Positions 45,862 to 59,336 of a DNA stretch of 64,000 nt are shown here, piece by piece. The notes under the pieces were generated by a model, which saw only the letters and a program-made list of their open reading frames with translations, did not search any database and was not told the DNA's origin. How positions within the stretch are numbered: position 1 is the first letter of the stretch; the number at the start of each line of letters is the position of its first letter. The stretch is taken from positions 1,240,001 through 1,304,000 of the forward strand of contig JAOANU010000002.1 of NCBI GenBank assembly GCA_034387635.1, in the 5' to 3' direction. Made by a program: the position numbers and the translations under genes. Origin of the DNA: Rhodosporidiobolus odoratus. Taxonomy: Eukaryota; Basidiomycota; Microbotryomycetes; Sporidiobolales; Sporidiobolaceae.

Positions 45862-48800
45862 TCAAGCATTCACACCACCGCTTGCGCCCCAGCCCCAGCC
45901 CCTCTCCTGTGCAGCAGCCATCGCAGGCCCCGACGGGTGCAAGGGCGGAGCGTTCGTGCTCGTCGGGCTTCCCAGCGCAGTCGGGAAGAAATCCGGTGCG
46001 GTAGGCTGGAAGGCGTGCCTCGATGCGGGCGGGGGAAGAGTACGAGGCTGTTGTTGCTGTTGTGAGGGGTAGTAGTGCTGGTGCTGCTGAAGGGAGAGGC
46101 TGGAGAAGCCATCTTCGAGGCCACCGCCGCCGACAGCCGGAATGGGAGGAGCGGGCGAGGTAGTGTAGTTGGCCTCGCCGTGGTTGTGCCACTTCCCTGC
46201 GCGCCCGTTGTTCACTCCAAACGCCTGGGGTTGATACGCCACGGTAGGGCCAGGTACAACCATGCTGCCCGGCCTACCTCCTTCGGCAAAATCAACACGC
46301 TCGTAAGGCGAGCTAGCGGGATGCTGTAGCGAGTACGACTCGGGACGGATAGCGGTGTAAGGGTTCGGCGAAGGGGCGAGGAGCTGTACCGGAGGGTACT
46401 GGGCTTGGTGAGCGGCAAAGGAGGTGACGGGGCCCGCAGAGGGAGGCGGGGAGAGAGGAAGCTGACCGCCCACCGTGTTGGCGAGGGCAGAGAAAGAAGA
46501 AGGGGAGACGCGAGAGTACGGGTTGGGGCCATTGCGTTCAGCGGAAGAAGGAGGAGCGGCGGGAGTAGCAGCCGCAGTTTCGAGAGAGGTGAGCGAGCCG
46601 TTCATGCCGTTCGCAGCACGACCGAAAAAATCCGAGTTCGAGCCGGTGGTGGAGCTGCCGTGACTGCTGTTGCCGTTCGCGCCGCCGGAAGAAGGGGAAG
46701 TCGCCAGTGAGCCGGGATTGCCTTTGACCAAGTCGAGCACCTCGGACTCGGTAAGACCGGCGGCATTGGCAACGGCGCGAAGGTCCATCCGACTGTGCTG
46801 AGTAGGAGGAGAAGAAGAGGTTTGCTGCCCAGCCTGCTGAGCCGCGCCGCTTCCTTCGTTGACAGCAGTCGCAATCTGCTTGATGGTCGAGTTGTCCTGA
46901 CCCTGCACCATCCTCCAGACGGCGTCGAAGGGGACACCGAGCGCGCTGGCGAGTTTGCGAACGTGCTCGACCTGCTTGTCGCCTTGCGAGCGACCCCACG
47001 AGAGGCGAATGCGAGATTTGCCGTGGATAGGGAAATCGTTCATCTTGGCGATGGCGAGTTCGGCATCTTGCCTGCGGACGAATTGGACGAAACCGCAACC
47101 CTTCCCGGCTGGGATCTTGCAGTAGGTGATGTCGCCAAAGTGGTGGAAGAAGGACTGTGAGGGCATGAAGATTGTCAGCTTCAATTCAATCGCTAGGAAG
47201 AAGGAAGATCGACGAGATGGACGCACTTTGAGCGTCTCCTCGCTGATACAAGCCGGCAACCCTCCCACGAAAACGGTCGTATTATTCGGATCGCCCCCAG
47301 GCGGAACGCTCCCTTGCTGCCTGATTTGCGGCCTCGGCTGCTGCTGAGGCAAAGACTCGCCAGCGCCCATCCCGATGGGACCAGCCAATCCAGGACTAAG
47401 CGGCCCCCTTGCCGAGATCGGCGTGCTCAGAGGAGGGGACATGAGGCCGCCGCCGCCGCCGGGGGTCTGGATGGCAGGGGCGTACGTCCCAGAACCGCCG
47501 TTGGGCGAAAAGGGGCCGCCGTGATAACCGTTCGGGCCACCGGAAAGAGGAGGAGAAGCGTAGGGGTGAGGGACGTGAGAGTGGTCGTAAGGGCTGTCGG
47601 GCATGTGAGGAGGCGGGACGTGGGTCGGATAGGGCGGGAAGTAACCCCGTGGCTGGTGAAATTGAGGCGAAGGCTGGTGGTGCGGTGAGAAGGCTCCTTC
47701 GCTCGACCTCGTCCTCGTTCTTTCCCTCAAATGCCCCATACCGTCCATGGCGCTAGGTCCGCCAGCCGCATTAGGACCGCTCGCTTCGCTGATGCGAATT
47801 GTACGGCCGTGAAGCTGGAGACCCGAGTTGAGGTTGCCGCCGATGTTGAGCGCACGCTGCATGTCGCTCTCTTCGGTGAAACGGACGAAGCCGTAGCCGC
47901 GAGAAAGGCCGGTCGACGGGTCGCACATGACCTTGGCGGACTTGGTAGACGGGAAAAGGGGTGTGAAAAGACCCTACAGACAACGAAGACGAGCGAGAGT
48001 GGTATGAGAAGGTCAGCCCTTGGGTGCTCCAGGCAAAGAACGGCGAATAGAAAAAACTTACCATCAACTCCGACTCTCCAACCTCCCTAGCAAGGTCGCC
48101 GACAAACACGCTGAACTCTCCATCCCACCTCGGCTGAATACCGGGCAGGCCGGTCCCCCAGTTCAGCTTGAATGTCCTTCCGGAGCGAGGCATCGAGATC
48201 GGTGGGGTCGAGTTAAAGCGAGCGAGGACGCGACCGGCATCAGCGGCGGAGGGGAAGGTGAGGAAGCAGTATCCGGAAGAGGGACTGCAACACAAGGACA
48301 CAAGAGCGAGAAGGCACAAACAGCAAGGTCAGTTTCGCTTGTCCTTCGCGATCCAAGGAAAGGAAGAGACCAGCGCACCTCGCTCCTCGACTCATCTTGA
48401 CATTGATGACGCTGTCCCATCCCATCATGGTGCAACATTCCCTGACATAAGCCTCGTCCATCCAGACGTCGAGATCTCCCAGGTGTAGCGTCGCTCCTCT
48501 GCTGCCGGGTGGACCAGCTTCTCCAGCGCCAAACTGCTGCTGACCATTCTGTGCGCCAAAGTTCGCCGACTGAGAAAGCGACGACGACGCGGGCGAGCTC
48601 GTCGCTGTAGGCGAGAGAACCGTAGGCAGAGGAGAATGCGAGGCGCCGTTGGGGGTCGTGGCGGCGGTGGAAAGGAAGGAGGGAGGCTGAAAGAAGGGCG
48701 AAGTCGCACCACGGTTGGCGGAGAGAGACGATGCAGTACCGGCAGTTGCGGAAGTCAACGGCGGGGAAGCAACGAACCCTTTCGAGGACGTCAACCCTTG

Positions 48801-49379
48801 ACTCGCCGAATGCTCAAGGCTCCTCCGTTGATGCTCCCTGAAGAGAGCTTGCTCTTCACTGCTGTCGTCGCTCCCGAGACTCGAGAGACGAGTCCCGCCG
48901 GCGGCACGACCTTCACCGTTGCCGTTGGGCGAGAAGGCCCCGTTGGCAAAGCTGCTCGACGTGAGGATGAGACCGTCGGACGCGGCACGGGTAGTGCGCT
49001 GGAAGGAGAAGTCGCTGCTGGTAGTGCGACTTGACGAGTTGAATGCGCTACTCCCCCAGATGTCGTCCGCCTTGTAAGAAGCCGAACGCGTTGGTGGTTG
49101 AGGACGTGTGGAAGAGGATGCGGAGGAAGACGGAGGGCGATCAAACAGTGGGGTAGCGATATCTGAGTGTGTCGTGGTGGAAGTAGCGGAAGAGACTTGG
49201 CCATCGTGGAGGGGAGGGGAGAGGCGAGTCGGATCCGAGGTGGAAGAGCGAGGAGAAGAGCGAGATTCGCCAGTAGTGGAAATCGGAGGCGGCAGAGTGG
49301 GTGAGAGGTTGTTGGGCGAAGCCAAGTGGGAGTGGGAGGCTGCACCTGGCGCGATTGAGGATGAGAAGAAGGCGGCCAT
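45862..49379 (-). CDS. NGR1/NAM8/CSX1-type RNA-binding protein with three RRMs
   Basis: mRNA-binding protein of the TIA-1-like Ngr1/Nam8/Csx1 group. The first 290 or so residues are Ser/Pro/Thr-rich. RRM1 starts RGATLHLGDLDVWMDEAYVR, the family-typical GDL..WMDE motif, and continues SSGYCFLTFPSAADAGRVLA. RRM2: GEFSVFVGDLAREVGESELM, then SAKVMCDPSTGLSRGYGFVR, FTEESDMQRAL. RRM3: NNTTVFVGGLPACISEETLK, SFFHHFGDITYCKIPAGKGC, GFVQFVRRQDAELAIAKMND. After RRM3 come GVPFDAVWRMVQGQDNSTIK and a long low-complexity Gln/Pro/Gly tail ending GASGGVNA at 45862. Introns split RRM1, RRM2 and RRM3 once each. The family regulates mRNA decay and stress responses; which subgroup cannot be told by eye. Confidence 0.9.
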
Positions 49380-50305
49380 GTTGGAGGAAGCGAGAAGTGG
49401 GGAAAGGGTGCTTGGGAGAGTTGCGAGATGCAGGCCGCTAGTACTGACGGTCGCTGAGGATGTACAAAGATCTGTCGACGAGCTTCCGTCAGCGAATCAT
49501 GCCTGTGCAGAGCATAAGGGGCAGGACTGACCTCGAGTGTATGCGGGTCAATTGCGGGTCAATTGCAAGTTATGCAAGATGCTGTAGGGATTGCTTGCGG
49601 AGCCGAGTGCAAGTATGAAGCTGAATTACGTGTGGTACAGGTCGTAAGGGTGCCGGATGTGGTTGAAGGGACAAGAGCGAGATTGGGGAGGGACAAGAGG
49701 GGGAGACGCGTTTGTGACCGTACAAGTGGTGCGATAGGCGGGGGATGGGACGGTAGCTGTATACTAGAGTGTTGTGTACACTCCTATGGTGGGTCCACGC
49801 GTGCTCGAGGTGTTATTGTTCAGTTGAGAAGGTGTCAAGTGGAATGGCTCCGAGAAGGGGAGACACTGCGAGTACAGACGAAAGGGGAGCGTAAGGTGCG
49901 GTGGGGAGTGTACCGCTGAGCCTGACGACTCGTGAGAGTGGCTGCAGGTGGGCTTACAGCAGAAGGAGTTGTATGCGAGAGCGCGAGAAGTGACAAGTGA
50001 ATGTGAATTGCAAGCCGCTCGTAAACAGCCTAGCTACCACACTCACGCCGGACTGCTACAAAGACTGCCAGCTCGTCGACAGCAGCTATCGAAACAGCTT
50101 GCGCGCTCGTCCTGCACGCCGTAGCTCATTCGCCCGCTCGAGGCTCCCTTTTCATTTTCCTGCTCCCTTCTCTTAAAACCTTGTCTCCTCGACCCCTGTC
50201 GATCCATACTCAGGCTCGATACCTCGACAATACAGAATGGACTCTGTACAACCGCGAACGGGCGAAAGGAAGACGCGACAGAGGCGTGAAAGCGGTTCGT
50301 CACAG
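49380..50305. promoter_or_regulatory. upstream region of the NGR1-like gene
   Basis: 926 bp between two minus-strand genes. It includes a tandem duplication GTCAATTGCGGGTCAATTGC at 49548-49567. Short open frames (49563-49919) have no support as genes. Confidence 0.45.
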
Positions 50306-53270
50306 CTACATCGCCCACTCTTCTTCGGCTGTAGAGAGCCGCGAGATCATATGCTCGACCTGCCAAAGTACATCGGATTAGTGCTGACGTATCTTCCAAA
50401 GGGAAGAGCGCAAGCGCGGCGCCTATCGCGTTGGCGGATCTTCCGATCTACCGCCTTCGCAGGAAAGAAAAAAGAAAACTCACCTCGTTCCTCAATTCGG
50501 CACAAAACAAATCGAGCGGTAAGTCGCTGTCATCTATGCCGAAGGGCTGCATGTCATCCAAAGCGGAGTACGTCAGCGTCGACGAGCCACGGCGCGACCA
50601 TGGCGAAAAAGGAAGCGCGAAAACATAGGCCGGTATGCCAGCGGTGTGCGGGCAGGAGAATGAGATGCGTACCATCTCGATCTCTCTGCAGGGGGAGAAT
50701 GCGCATCGGACACGGAGATGATCAGTGGAAATGGTCAAGGGTGCGGGCAGGGTAGGAAGAGAGAGGGCTGAGACTGACGCTGCAATCGCCTCAATCCCGA
50801 CCAGAGTGAACGCCACGACAGTGACGCTGTGCCAAATGGTAACCAGGCGAAGCCAAATGGTCAGCCTCGGACCCTCGACCTCTTGAGTAAAGCGCCTAGC
50901 GAAGCGGAAAACGCACAACGGAATCATCTGCGAACCGTTCGAATTAGCCACCTGTGCTTAGCAAGACAGGGAAGTGAAAGAGGACGCACCGTGAACCCCA
51001 TCAGCTCGACGAGCACCAAGGGCAGGGTCAGCAGAAACAGGGTCGTGCATTGTTCTGCCATTCCGTCGACGCTTCAGATCAGCTGTCACTCCTTTTCCCG
51101 CCACCGGGCCACAGCGAATGACAGAGGGAAGTGACGCACTCAAGTGAATCCCATACACCGTCGGGATCCCCACGTTCGCCAACCTCTCGCACGCCGTGAA
51201 GTCCGTTACGAGCGAGTTGAGCGAGTTCACGAGGTTGTTGTACCCAGCTGGACCGATGGATTCGAGGAGGTTGCGGCGTTTGCAGCTGCGCAATGTGAGT
51301 TCAAGGTATGGAAGAGAGCAGAGGCGCGTCAGCGATTCCAGGAGCAGTACGGCGTGAGGACAGAAGATAGAAGGCATGGTCAAGGGGGACGCACGAAGCA
51401 AAGTAAAGTCCAAGCTGGTGTGCGATGACAAGCGGAAGAGGCAAGCTAGGCTTCGACATGTAGTCGGCCATTATGACCTGTGAGTAGTCACCGCACCAGT
51501 GTCAGACCAGGCACTCCGAAAGAAAGGCTATAAGACGAGACGAACCATTGAATCCGTACTCAGCCCTGTGGCTTCCCTCCTCAGCTTCCCCCTTTCCCCC
51601 AGCAACGGCCTTCTCTCCCCGTCACCGCCAGGCCAAGCCGCAGAATGGAAGCTCCTCGGGCTCGCCAAAGGAGGTTGGACTGGAGGAGCGGGAAGCGATG
51701 CGGAAAGGCTCCCTTCTTCCGCAGCGGAAAGGATAGAGCCGTTCGAGGTGCGTGTCGACAGACGGTAGAGTTCGGTCGACAAGGGCTCGGGACCGGGTTT
51801 GGTCGCATTGAGCGTAGGGGAATGAGGTGCAGCTGGAGAATGATCCGCTGCAGAAAGGCAAGATGAGTGAGCCGATCGATCTGAGCGAAGGCAAGGAGAA
51901 GACGTACCTTCGGCGGCTCCCCAGCCAAATCCGGTTGTGCGGGCCAAACTTTGGAATTTGGGCGGCTATGGGAAGAAAAGGGAGATTAGGAAGGTCAAGT
52001 GTAACTGCAACCTCGATAAGAATGCGGGCCATACAAGAACAGAGACGAGGTCTGTATTGTGCATCGTTAGCATTTCTGTGCAATAAACGAGAACATGCAG
52101 GTGCGCGAGGAAGAAGAACGACATACCAGGCCAGTCGATGCCATACTCCCTTCTGACATGATGCTTTGTCGCAACCTGATCGTGGTTACATGCGATGCCG
52201 AGAGGAGAGGAAAGTGAGGGAAAGCGGTGAGGAGACAGTCACAATCAGATTGACCCCCTTTCTTCGGGCCTCTGCGGGAAGAACGACGCACCACGAACGC
52301 CACCATCAACCTCACGGCCTTGACCTTGTCTTCCTGATCTTTCTTCTTTGCTCCTAGCTCCTTGTCCGACGGCTCAGCGTCAGGTTTGAGTAGTCCATCG
52401 GAAGCGAGACGGCCTTTAATTGGGGTCGGTGCGCTGACGTTGATCCAGACTGTGCGGGAAAGGTTGCGCGTGGTGGCCATCTGTGAGGAGCGTGCTGTGA
52501 GCTATAGCTGAAAGGAAGGGAAGGAAATTTGAGCGTACCATCCTGGCAAAGGTTTTCCTCCCGTCATCCCACCTGCGGCCAGGTTGTATCAGCGCGGGAG
52601 AAGTCGCATCGGACGATGGTGCGCGAGCAAGCTTACTCACCTAGCATACGCACTTCCATTCCTGAACACCAGCAACAGACCGACCACAACCGACAACATG
52701 GGCGTGACATTGTTGGTCAACCGCAGATTTCGCCCATACACCAAATCTGCCACGGCGACAAACGTTCCCCAAAGGGTGAAGACGAAGATGGCCTTCCAGA
52801 TGCGTGAGAGAGTCGAGCCTTTGATGCGGCGGACGTCGCGCCACCAGCCTACTCGGGAGGTTCGAATGCGCTGGAGGAGCAAAAAGGAAAGCGCGGGTCA
52901 GTTGTTACGGAGGTAGCTGGCATCACCGGTTAGCGAATTCTCTTCTTCGAAGTCTAGGAAGACCGGAGGGGCTTGAAGTGGGATTTGAAGCTCGGCAAGG
53001 GGTGACAGCCGACAGAGAGGGGGAAACGGACCGACCTTTGCGTCGTTTTCCTCGGCTTCGACCAGGAGACTTAGGCTCGAAAAGGGCTGAGCTACAGCAA
53101 GCGATGCCATGCCAGCCAGGACGTGCGGATGGAAGAGCAGAAAGAAGGAGAGGCGAGCCGTGCGGTGAGACGTTGAAGGAGAAAGAGGAGATGACGAGGA
53201 GAGTGAGCTTACGAAGGGCATTAGCTATTCCGGCTACCGTGTCAAACACAGCTTCAGCTACGTCTGTCAT
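50306..53270 (-). CDS. bestrophin-like anion channel (UPF0187/RFP-TM family)
   Basis: Integral membrane protein of the fungal bestrophin family. It starts MTDVAEAVFDTVAGIANALR at 53270. Conserved segments across many short exons: WRDVRRIKGSTLSRIWKAIF, VFTLWGTFVAVADLVYGRNL, LTNNVTPMLSVVVGLLLVFR, NGSAYARWDDGRKTFARM and NLSRTVWINVSAP. A disordered Ser/Pro insert follows (51.5-51.9 kb). Then YMSKPSLPLPLVIAHQLGLY, CERLANVGIPTVYGIHLKQC, FLLTLPLVLVELMGFTM and IWHSVTVVAFTLVGIEAIAA. The closing motif PFGIDDSDLPLDLFCAELRN fits the FG.D.ND.PLD.FC signature. The last exon gives EVEHMISRLSTAEEEWAM with TAG at 50306. Bestrophins are chloride/bicarbonate channels; fungal roles are little known. Confidence 0.85.
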
Positions 53271-53510
53271 GCTGCGTTAGTGCATAACCTGATCCGAGGA
53301 TGAAGACGGGGGCGGGGATGAGGTGGAAGCGGAACAGGAACAACTGGCTCTTTCCACCACTACAACCACTTGCTAGGTCTGCTTAACCAGACACAGACAC
53401 TGCCAGGAGCTACAGTAACCTTACGACCCACCTCCTGAATCGTTCGTTGCAGTTCTCTCCTCCCAGTCCCCCCCAGGCCCCACTCCTTCCGCGTCCTTGA
53501 TCAATCCCGA
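53271..53510. promoter_or_regulatory. divergent promoter, bestrophin and BET3
   Basis: 240 bp between divergent start codons. C/T-rich on the plus strand just before 53511. Confidence 0.5.
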
Positions 53511-54407
<897 letters not shown>

Positions 54408-54586
54408 CCTGCAACTACCGCCTCTGAACCTTCTACCGTGTTGTAATGAATGTCACAGCCTCCACTGCTCTCCCTCTCTGTCTCTTTCTTGGAAAACACA
54501 CACTGCGTTCCATGTGAGCTTGCGTAAACTACGATTGTACAGCATCAGTTGAGTCGAGACCGCATCCGCTTCACCTTTCTAGCCAC

Positions 54587-57179
54587 CTACAACTTGGCCC
54601 TCCCCCCTCTCCTCCTCTCCATCCCCCTCCTCCCCCACTCAACCTCGGCAACCTTCCTAACCTCCCCCTTCAACACCTTACCCGTCGCATTCCTTGGCAG
54701 ACCAGTTTCTTGATAGTCCTCTGGGAAGAAGATGAGTGCGGGAATGCAGTGTCGGGGGAGGTGGTGCGAGACGAGGGATTGGAGGGTGGAGGGGGAAGGG
54801 GTTGGGAAGGAGCGAGAGGGATGAGAGGGTGGGTGGAGAACCACGACGGCGCTGCGCGAGTCCCCCTTACAAGTCAATAAAAGCTTTGTTCGACATCAAG
54901 GAAAGGCACAGGGTAGGACGTACGCGACTTGCTCGCCGTGCACTTCGCAAGGAACAGACACGACCGCGACTTCCTTGACGGCTTCATGGCGGAACACGGC
55001 GTTCTCAACTGAGACGGAAGAGATGTTCTCACCGGAGCGGATAATCTGCAAAACGGTTAACAGTGTGTCAGAGGGTGTCGCTAGTATGAAGGTAGTCAAG
55101 GAACTGAACGGACGATATCTTTGGCTCGATCGGAGAGATAGAGGAAGCCCTCCTCGTCGAGATAGCCAAGGTCACCGCTGCATGTTGTGAAAGGGTCAGA
55201 GTCGTGCCTTGTAGCGAGTGGAAGGGGACAAGAAAGGCACGCACGACCTGAACCACCCCTCCTCATCAAACGCCTCTTTCGTTGCCTCCTCATCTCCATA
55301 GTACCTCTCCGCCACTCCTGCACCTGCTATACAGATCTCCCCTACCTCACCCGGTGAAAGGGCAGCAGCCGCAGAAGCGGGTTGAGGTGCCGAAGGGGAG
55401 ATAATCTTGAGACGAACGGCGGGAGGGGGAAGACCGCATGAGGCGGGACCTGCAAAGGGGATCGATGAGCGACATTGGCCGGGAGATGGGGATAGTAGCT
55501 TACGAGCGTAGTAGTCTTCGCCTACTATGCCTGTAGCAACCGAGTTGACCTCTTTTCAAGGCGAATGAAACGGAACTGAGAAGGTCAGCCGTGAATGTGT
55601 CCCCATCGTGAAGCGCAATAAAAAGACAGAACGGACCTGTCAGCCCATACCCCTGGCTAGCTCCCGACTGTCCCTTTCCGCTCAGCCTCTTCCTCGCCAA
55701 TTCAGGCAATCTCGCACTCGCCGGCCCTCCTCCATAGCTAAACCCCTCGAGCTTCAATCCCTTCCATCCCTCACTTGAGCGGTCGATCTCTTCAATTATA
55801 TCTTGCACCATGTGCGGAACTCCTCCCGCTGTTGTTATACCTTCCGATCGAATGAGGGAGGCGGCCGTCGACGGGGTGAATTTGTGCATAAGGACGATTT
55901 TGACTCCGATTGTAGTGTGCAGGAGGAGGAAGGATTGGTTGCCAATCACGTGGAAGAGAGGAACGGTCTGTGGGACAGCTCGTCAGGAATCAGAATGAAT
56001 GGAAGACGGGGACACACTGACTAGGAGGACAGCGCGTTGAGGTGCATTTGGGTCGGGCAGGGGGAGCTCATCTCCGCGTCGCAGAATAGCACGAGCGGTA
56101 CCAGCAGCGCTGTTCCATCTGCGGATCAGAGGCTTCGTCAATACAAGCGGAAAGGGGTTTACGAGTCAAGAACGTGCCGATTCGAGAGGTATTGCCGTTG
56201 CGTGGAAAGAACGCCTTTGGGCTGCGCAGTCGTGCCAGACGTGAAGAAGATGGTGGCCGGGTCCTAAAGGGAGCAAGGCGACTTGAGCATGCCGGTGGGA
56301 TAGACGAGGGAAGGGCAACAACGCACTTCGGGCTTAATGTCGACCTCTGGCACCTGACCGCCTTTCCAGCGTTTCAACGCATCCTCCAACCTTTCCCACT
56401 CTTCTAAGCTTCTACTTCGGACAGTCCACAGCGCTTTCGTCCCGGCATGCCTGAGTTCAGCCACATACGGTCGCAGCACATTCGCCCTTTCCTCGTCGAC
56501 AAAAATCGCTTTGGGCGTGGTAAGCTTGAGACAGTGCATGAAAGCCGAAGGGGAAAGCCAGGCGTTGACGGCAACACCTATGGCGCCGAGGGTCTGGGTT
56601 GCCCACCAGGCGAAGATCCTGCTCATGCAAAGAACGATCAGGTATGCTGACTGAGCTCGGGGACGGAAATTGGGGATGGGAGGCGTTTGACGCCATTGCG
56701 AAGGGAAGGCAAGGAGTCTGGGTATCGTACGTACCATTCGGGTAAGTTACGCATAGCTATGGCGACTCGATCCCCTTTCCTGACGCCTCGAGCACAGAGG
56801 AGGGAAGCAAGCTGCTGAACGCGTGCATGGGCTTGGCCATACGTGATGCGCTCGTGCTCGTAGACGATGTAGTCTTTGTCACTGAAGGCCTACGAGGAAT
56901 CAGCGAGTCAGCTGGGGTGGGCGGAGAAGGGCGAGGGGCTGGAGAAAAAGGACAGACTTGACTCGCAAGCCAGAAGTCGCGTGCTGACGGTGCGAGGTTC
57001 TTGTAGACGCGGACTCGGCGCTTCTTGATTACTTTCTCCTCGGTCTCGAACGAGCTGCTGGGGCAAATGGTGCCGAGTGAGGGGTGTTCAAGAAGGTGAG
57101 GGGGAAGGACGCACGGAGAGTTTGCGAGGATCGTATTGACCTCGGCGAGTGTACGTGCTGGCTGCGGGTTTGGGCTCAT
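54587..57179 (-). CDS. acyl-CoA ligase (AMP-binding family) with C-terminal PTS1
   Basis: Adenylate-forming enzyme activating a carboxylic acid to its CoA thioester. The start at 57179 is MSPNPQPARTLAEVNTILAN. Core motifs in order: GDRVAIAMRNLPEWIFAWWA, GAIGVAVNAWLSPSAF, the phosphate loop PATIFFTSGTTAQPKG, GFSYGGGPASARLPELARK, SQGYGLTEVNSVATGIVG, GEICIAGAGVAERYYG, WFRSGDLGYLDEEGFLYLSD, RAKDIIIRSGENISSVSVEN, and the catalytic lysine motif GLPRNATGKVLKGEVRK. It ends GGRAKL; AKL is a functional type of PTS1, so the enzyme is probably peroxisomal. The SGTT.QPKG and RSGENI motifs fit the medium/long-chain and 4-coumarate-like group. The exact substrate cannot be told. It is divergent from the enoyl-CoA hydratase gene, 149 bp apart. 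Confidence 0.9.
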
Positions 57180-57328
57180 GGCCTGTTAGGCTCTTTGTGA
57201 ACAAGTATGGCAAGGAAGAGGGGGCAACCTAGAGAGCAGGAGAACCGGCTTCATCTTGACCCGGAACAAGTTTCTCCTTCCTCCACTTGAAGCTTGCTAC
57301 AGTCAATCAACTACGACACATACACACG
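57180..57328. promoter_or_regulatory. short bidirectional promoter, acyl-CoA ligase and enoyl-CoA hydratase
   Basis: 149 bp between the two start codons, the shortest divergent gap in the window. A shared promoter would allow co-regulation of two acyl-CoA enzymes. No element identified by eye. Confidence 0.6.
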
Positions 57329-58828
57329 ATGAACCGGTTCGGCACCCCGGCCTACTCTCGCTCACTCTTCTCTCGCTCTTACAACTTGTTCACTCCTCCC
57401 CACTTCCGGCCTGCCGCACCACCCTCGACCACCTCTCATGCCCCAGCAAGACCCCTCACGTACTCGAAGGCACAGCTAAACAGCTACCGATACTACTCTG
57501 TACCGCCCGCACCTCTCCCACAAGCCACCCTCACCCGCTCCAGCAACCTTCAAGGCTTGACCTACCTCGAATTGAACCGTCCTCAAGCTAAGAATGCCCT
57601 CAGCGTGACCATGGTCAACCAGCTGAGGGAGCTCGTCGAGGAAGTGCGCTTTGACGGGTACGCTCACCCGGATTTGCGCTTTTTCCATGTCTACGTTCGC
57701 TAAAAGCTAGCCTCTCATGGCATCTCGCTAGCTAAGGTGGACCCGCGCTCTCGTCCTTCGTTCGACCGTCTCGGGCTCATTCTGCGCCGGCGCAGACCTG
57801 AAGGAAAGGAAGGGGATGAACGAACTCGAGGTGGCAAGGTTTCTGTACAACCTCCGACGGCTCCTGGGCGAGATCGAGCACCTGCCCGTACCAACGGTCG
57901 CAGCGATTGATGGACCTGCACTCGGCGGTGGGCTAGAACTAGCTTTGTCGTGCGATTTGAGGGTGGCAGGTACGTGCCTTCTCCTTTCTTTGGACCACGA
58001 TCTGCGCGACAACGCTCTTCGTTCGAGGTGATCGTCTCTCGCTGCATTGCGGCACTGACGAAGCATCCTTGTATCAGGCTCTACGGTCACCAAGATCGGC
58101 CTACCCGAGACCCGCCTAGCCATCATCCCTGGGTAAACCTGTCTTTCTCCGAACGTTGCCCGGACCAACCTTTTTGACTTTCGCTTTCTCCTGCAGAGCC
58201 GGAGGAACACAGCGCCTTGCCCGTCTTGTAGGGTCAGCAAGAGCGAAGGACCTTATCTTTGGCTCAAAGGTGCTCAATGCGACCCAAGCTTATGAAGCAG
58301 GCGAGTCTGCAGCAACTCTTTCCCGTGCCTTCGCATTGCGCTAACAAGGCTTTACACCCTGCAGGCATCGTCAGCTACATATCAGACAGCTCACAGACCG
58401 CGAGCGACCGGGCTGAGGAAGTCGTGGCTGAGATGCTGCAAGCTGGTAAGGTTACCTTCGAGTCTCCTCTGCGCGGCAGCTGATCCTGTTCCATCGTTTA
58501 GGTCCTCTCGCTCTTCGGGCCGCCAAGATGTCTATCAACATCGGTGCTGAGGTGGACCTGTGAGCATTCGTTCTCTTCTCTCAACCGGCCTGTACTATGA
58601 GTCCGCCGGCCTTTCTCGCTCGACGCTCAATCCACAATTTGCAGCGAATCCGGCCTCGACGTCGAGCGACTCGCCTATCAGACTATCTTGCAGACAGAGG
58701 ATCGTGCAGAGGGGCTTCGAGCGTACGTTGATCGCGTGTAGCTCGTCTCCGCTTTCCCGTTCAGGCTGACTTTTCTTCGAGCCCCCAGATTTGCCGAGAA
58801 ACGCAAGCCAATCTATCGCGGACGATAG
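57329..58828 (+). CDS. mitochondrial enoyl-CoA hydratase / methylglutaconyl-CoA hydratase-like (AUH group)
   Basis: Crotonase-fold hydratase. The ATG at 57329 opens a Ser/Arg/Phe-rich presequence ([20 protein letters not shown]) typical of mitochondrial import. Core: [36 protein letters not shown], then across an intron [20 protein letters not shown] (oxyanion-hole region), [60 protein letters not shown] (catalytic Glu in LPE), [39 protein letters not shown] and [20 protein letters not shown]. It ends [12 protein letters not shown] with TAG. AUH catalyses a step of leucine breakdown; a fatty-acid enoyl-CoA role is the main alternative. About nine introns. Confidence 0.88.
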
Positions 58829-59336
58829 CATTCCGCATGCGCCTCGGTGGTTACCATCTTCCGTTGCCGTAACTTGCTTTTGATTCCCTTCACCCGATCG
58901 ACCGACTCTACGCAAAGCAAACGCTGTTCTTCCAGAGTTTTCGCTCACCCTTCTCAACGGCTCGTACCGCTGGAAATTTAGGCGAGCCCGACTCGCCTTG
59001 CGCTTGCAATTACATCTAGTACTCGTCGCAGCCCTGACGCTGATCACGGAAGCTGATCGTACTACCCTCCCGCCCAGGCCTCTCTCTTGGTTCTTGCCGC
59101 AGCCGTGTGATCTCCTCTCTTATATACGACGCTAGCTGCGCAGGCCCGCGAGACTCGGCGGGCGAAAGTCCATGTTACTTTTCCTCTGTTGAACAATCTC
59201 TCTCTCAACAACGGCTGTCGAGATCCGACGCTGAACACTCCTCGCTAGTCGAACGTTTCTTCGTTGAGCCAGATCCGTTCAGTCACTCACGCTCTGTTAC
59301 GGAGCAGACCCATCCGCTCCGAAGCCTCCCTACAGC
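58829..59336. other. intergenic region
   Basis: 508 bp upstream of the repeat-protein gene. No gene supported. It contains a TATATA-like element (TCTTATATACGAC) at about 59118-59130. Confidence 0.5.
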
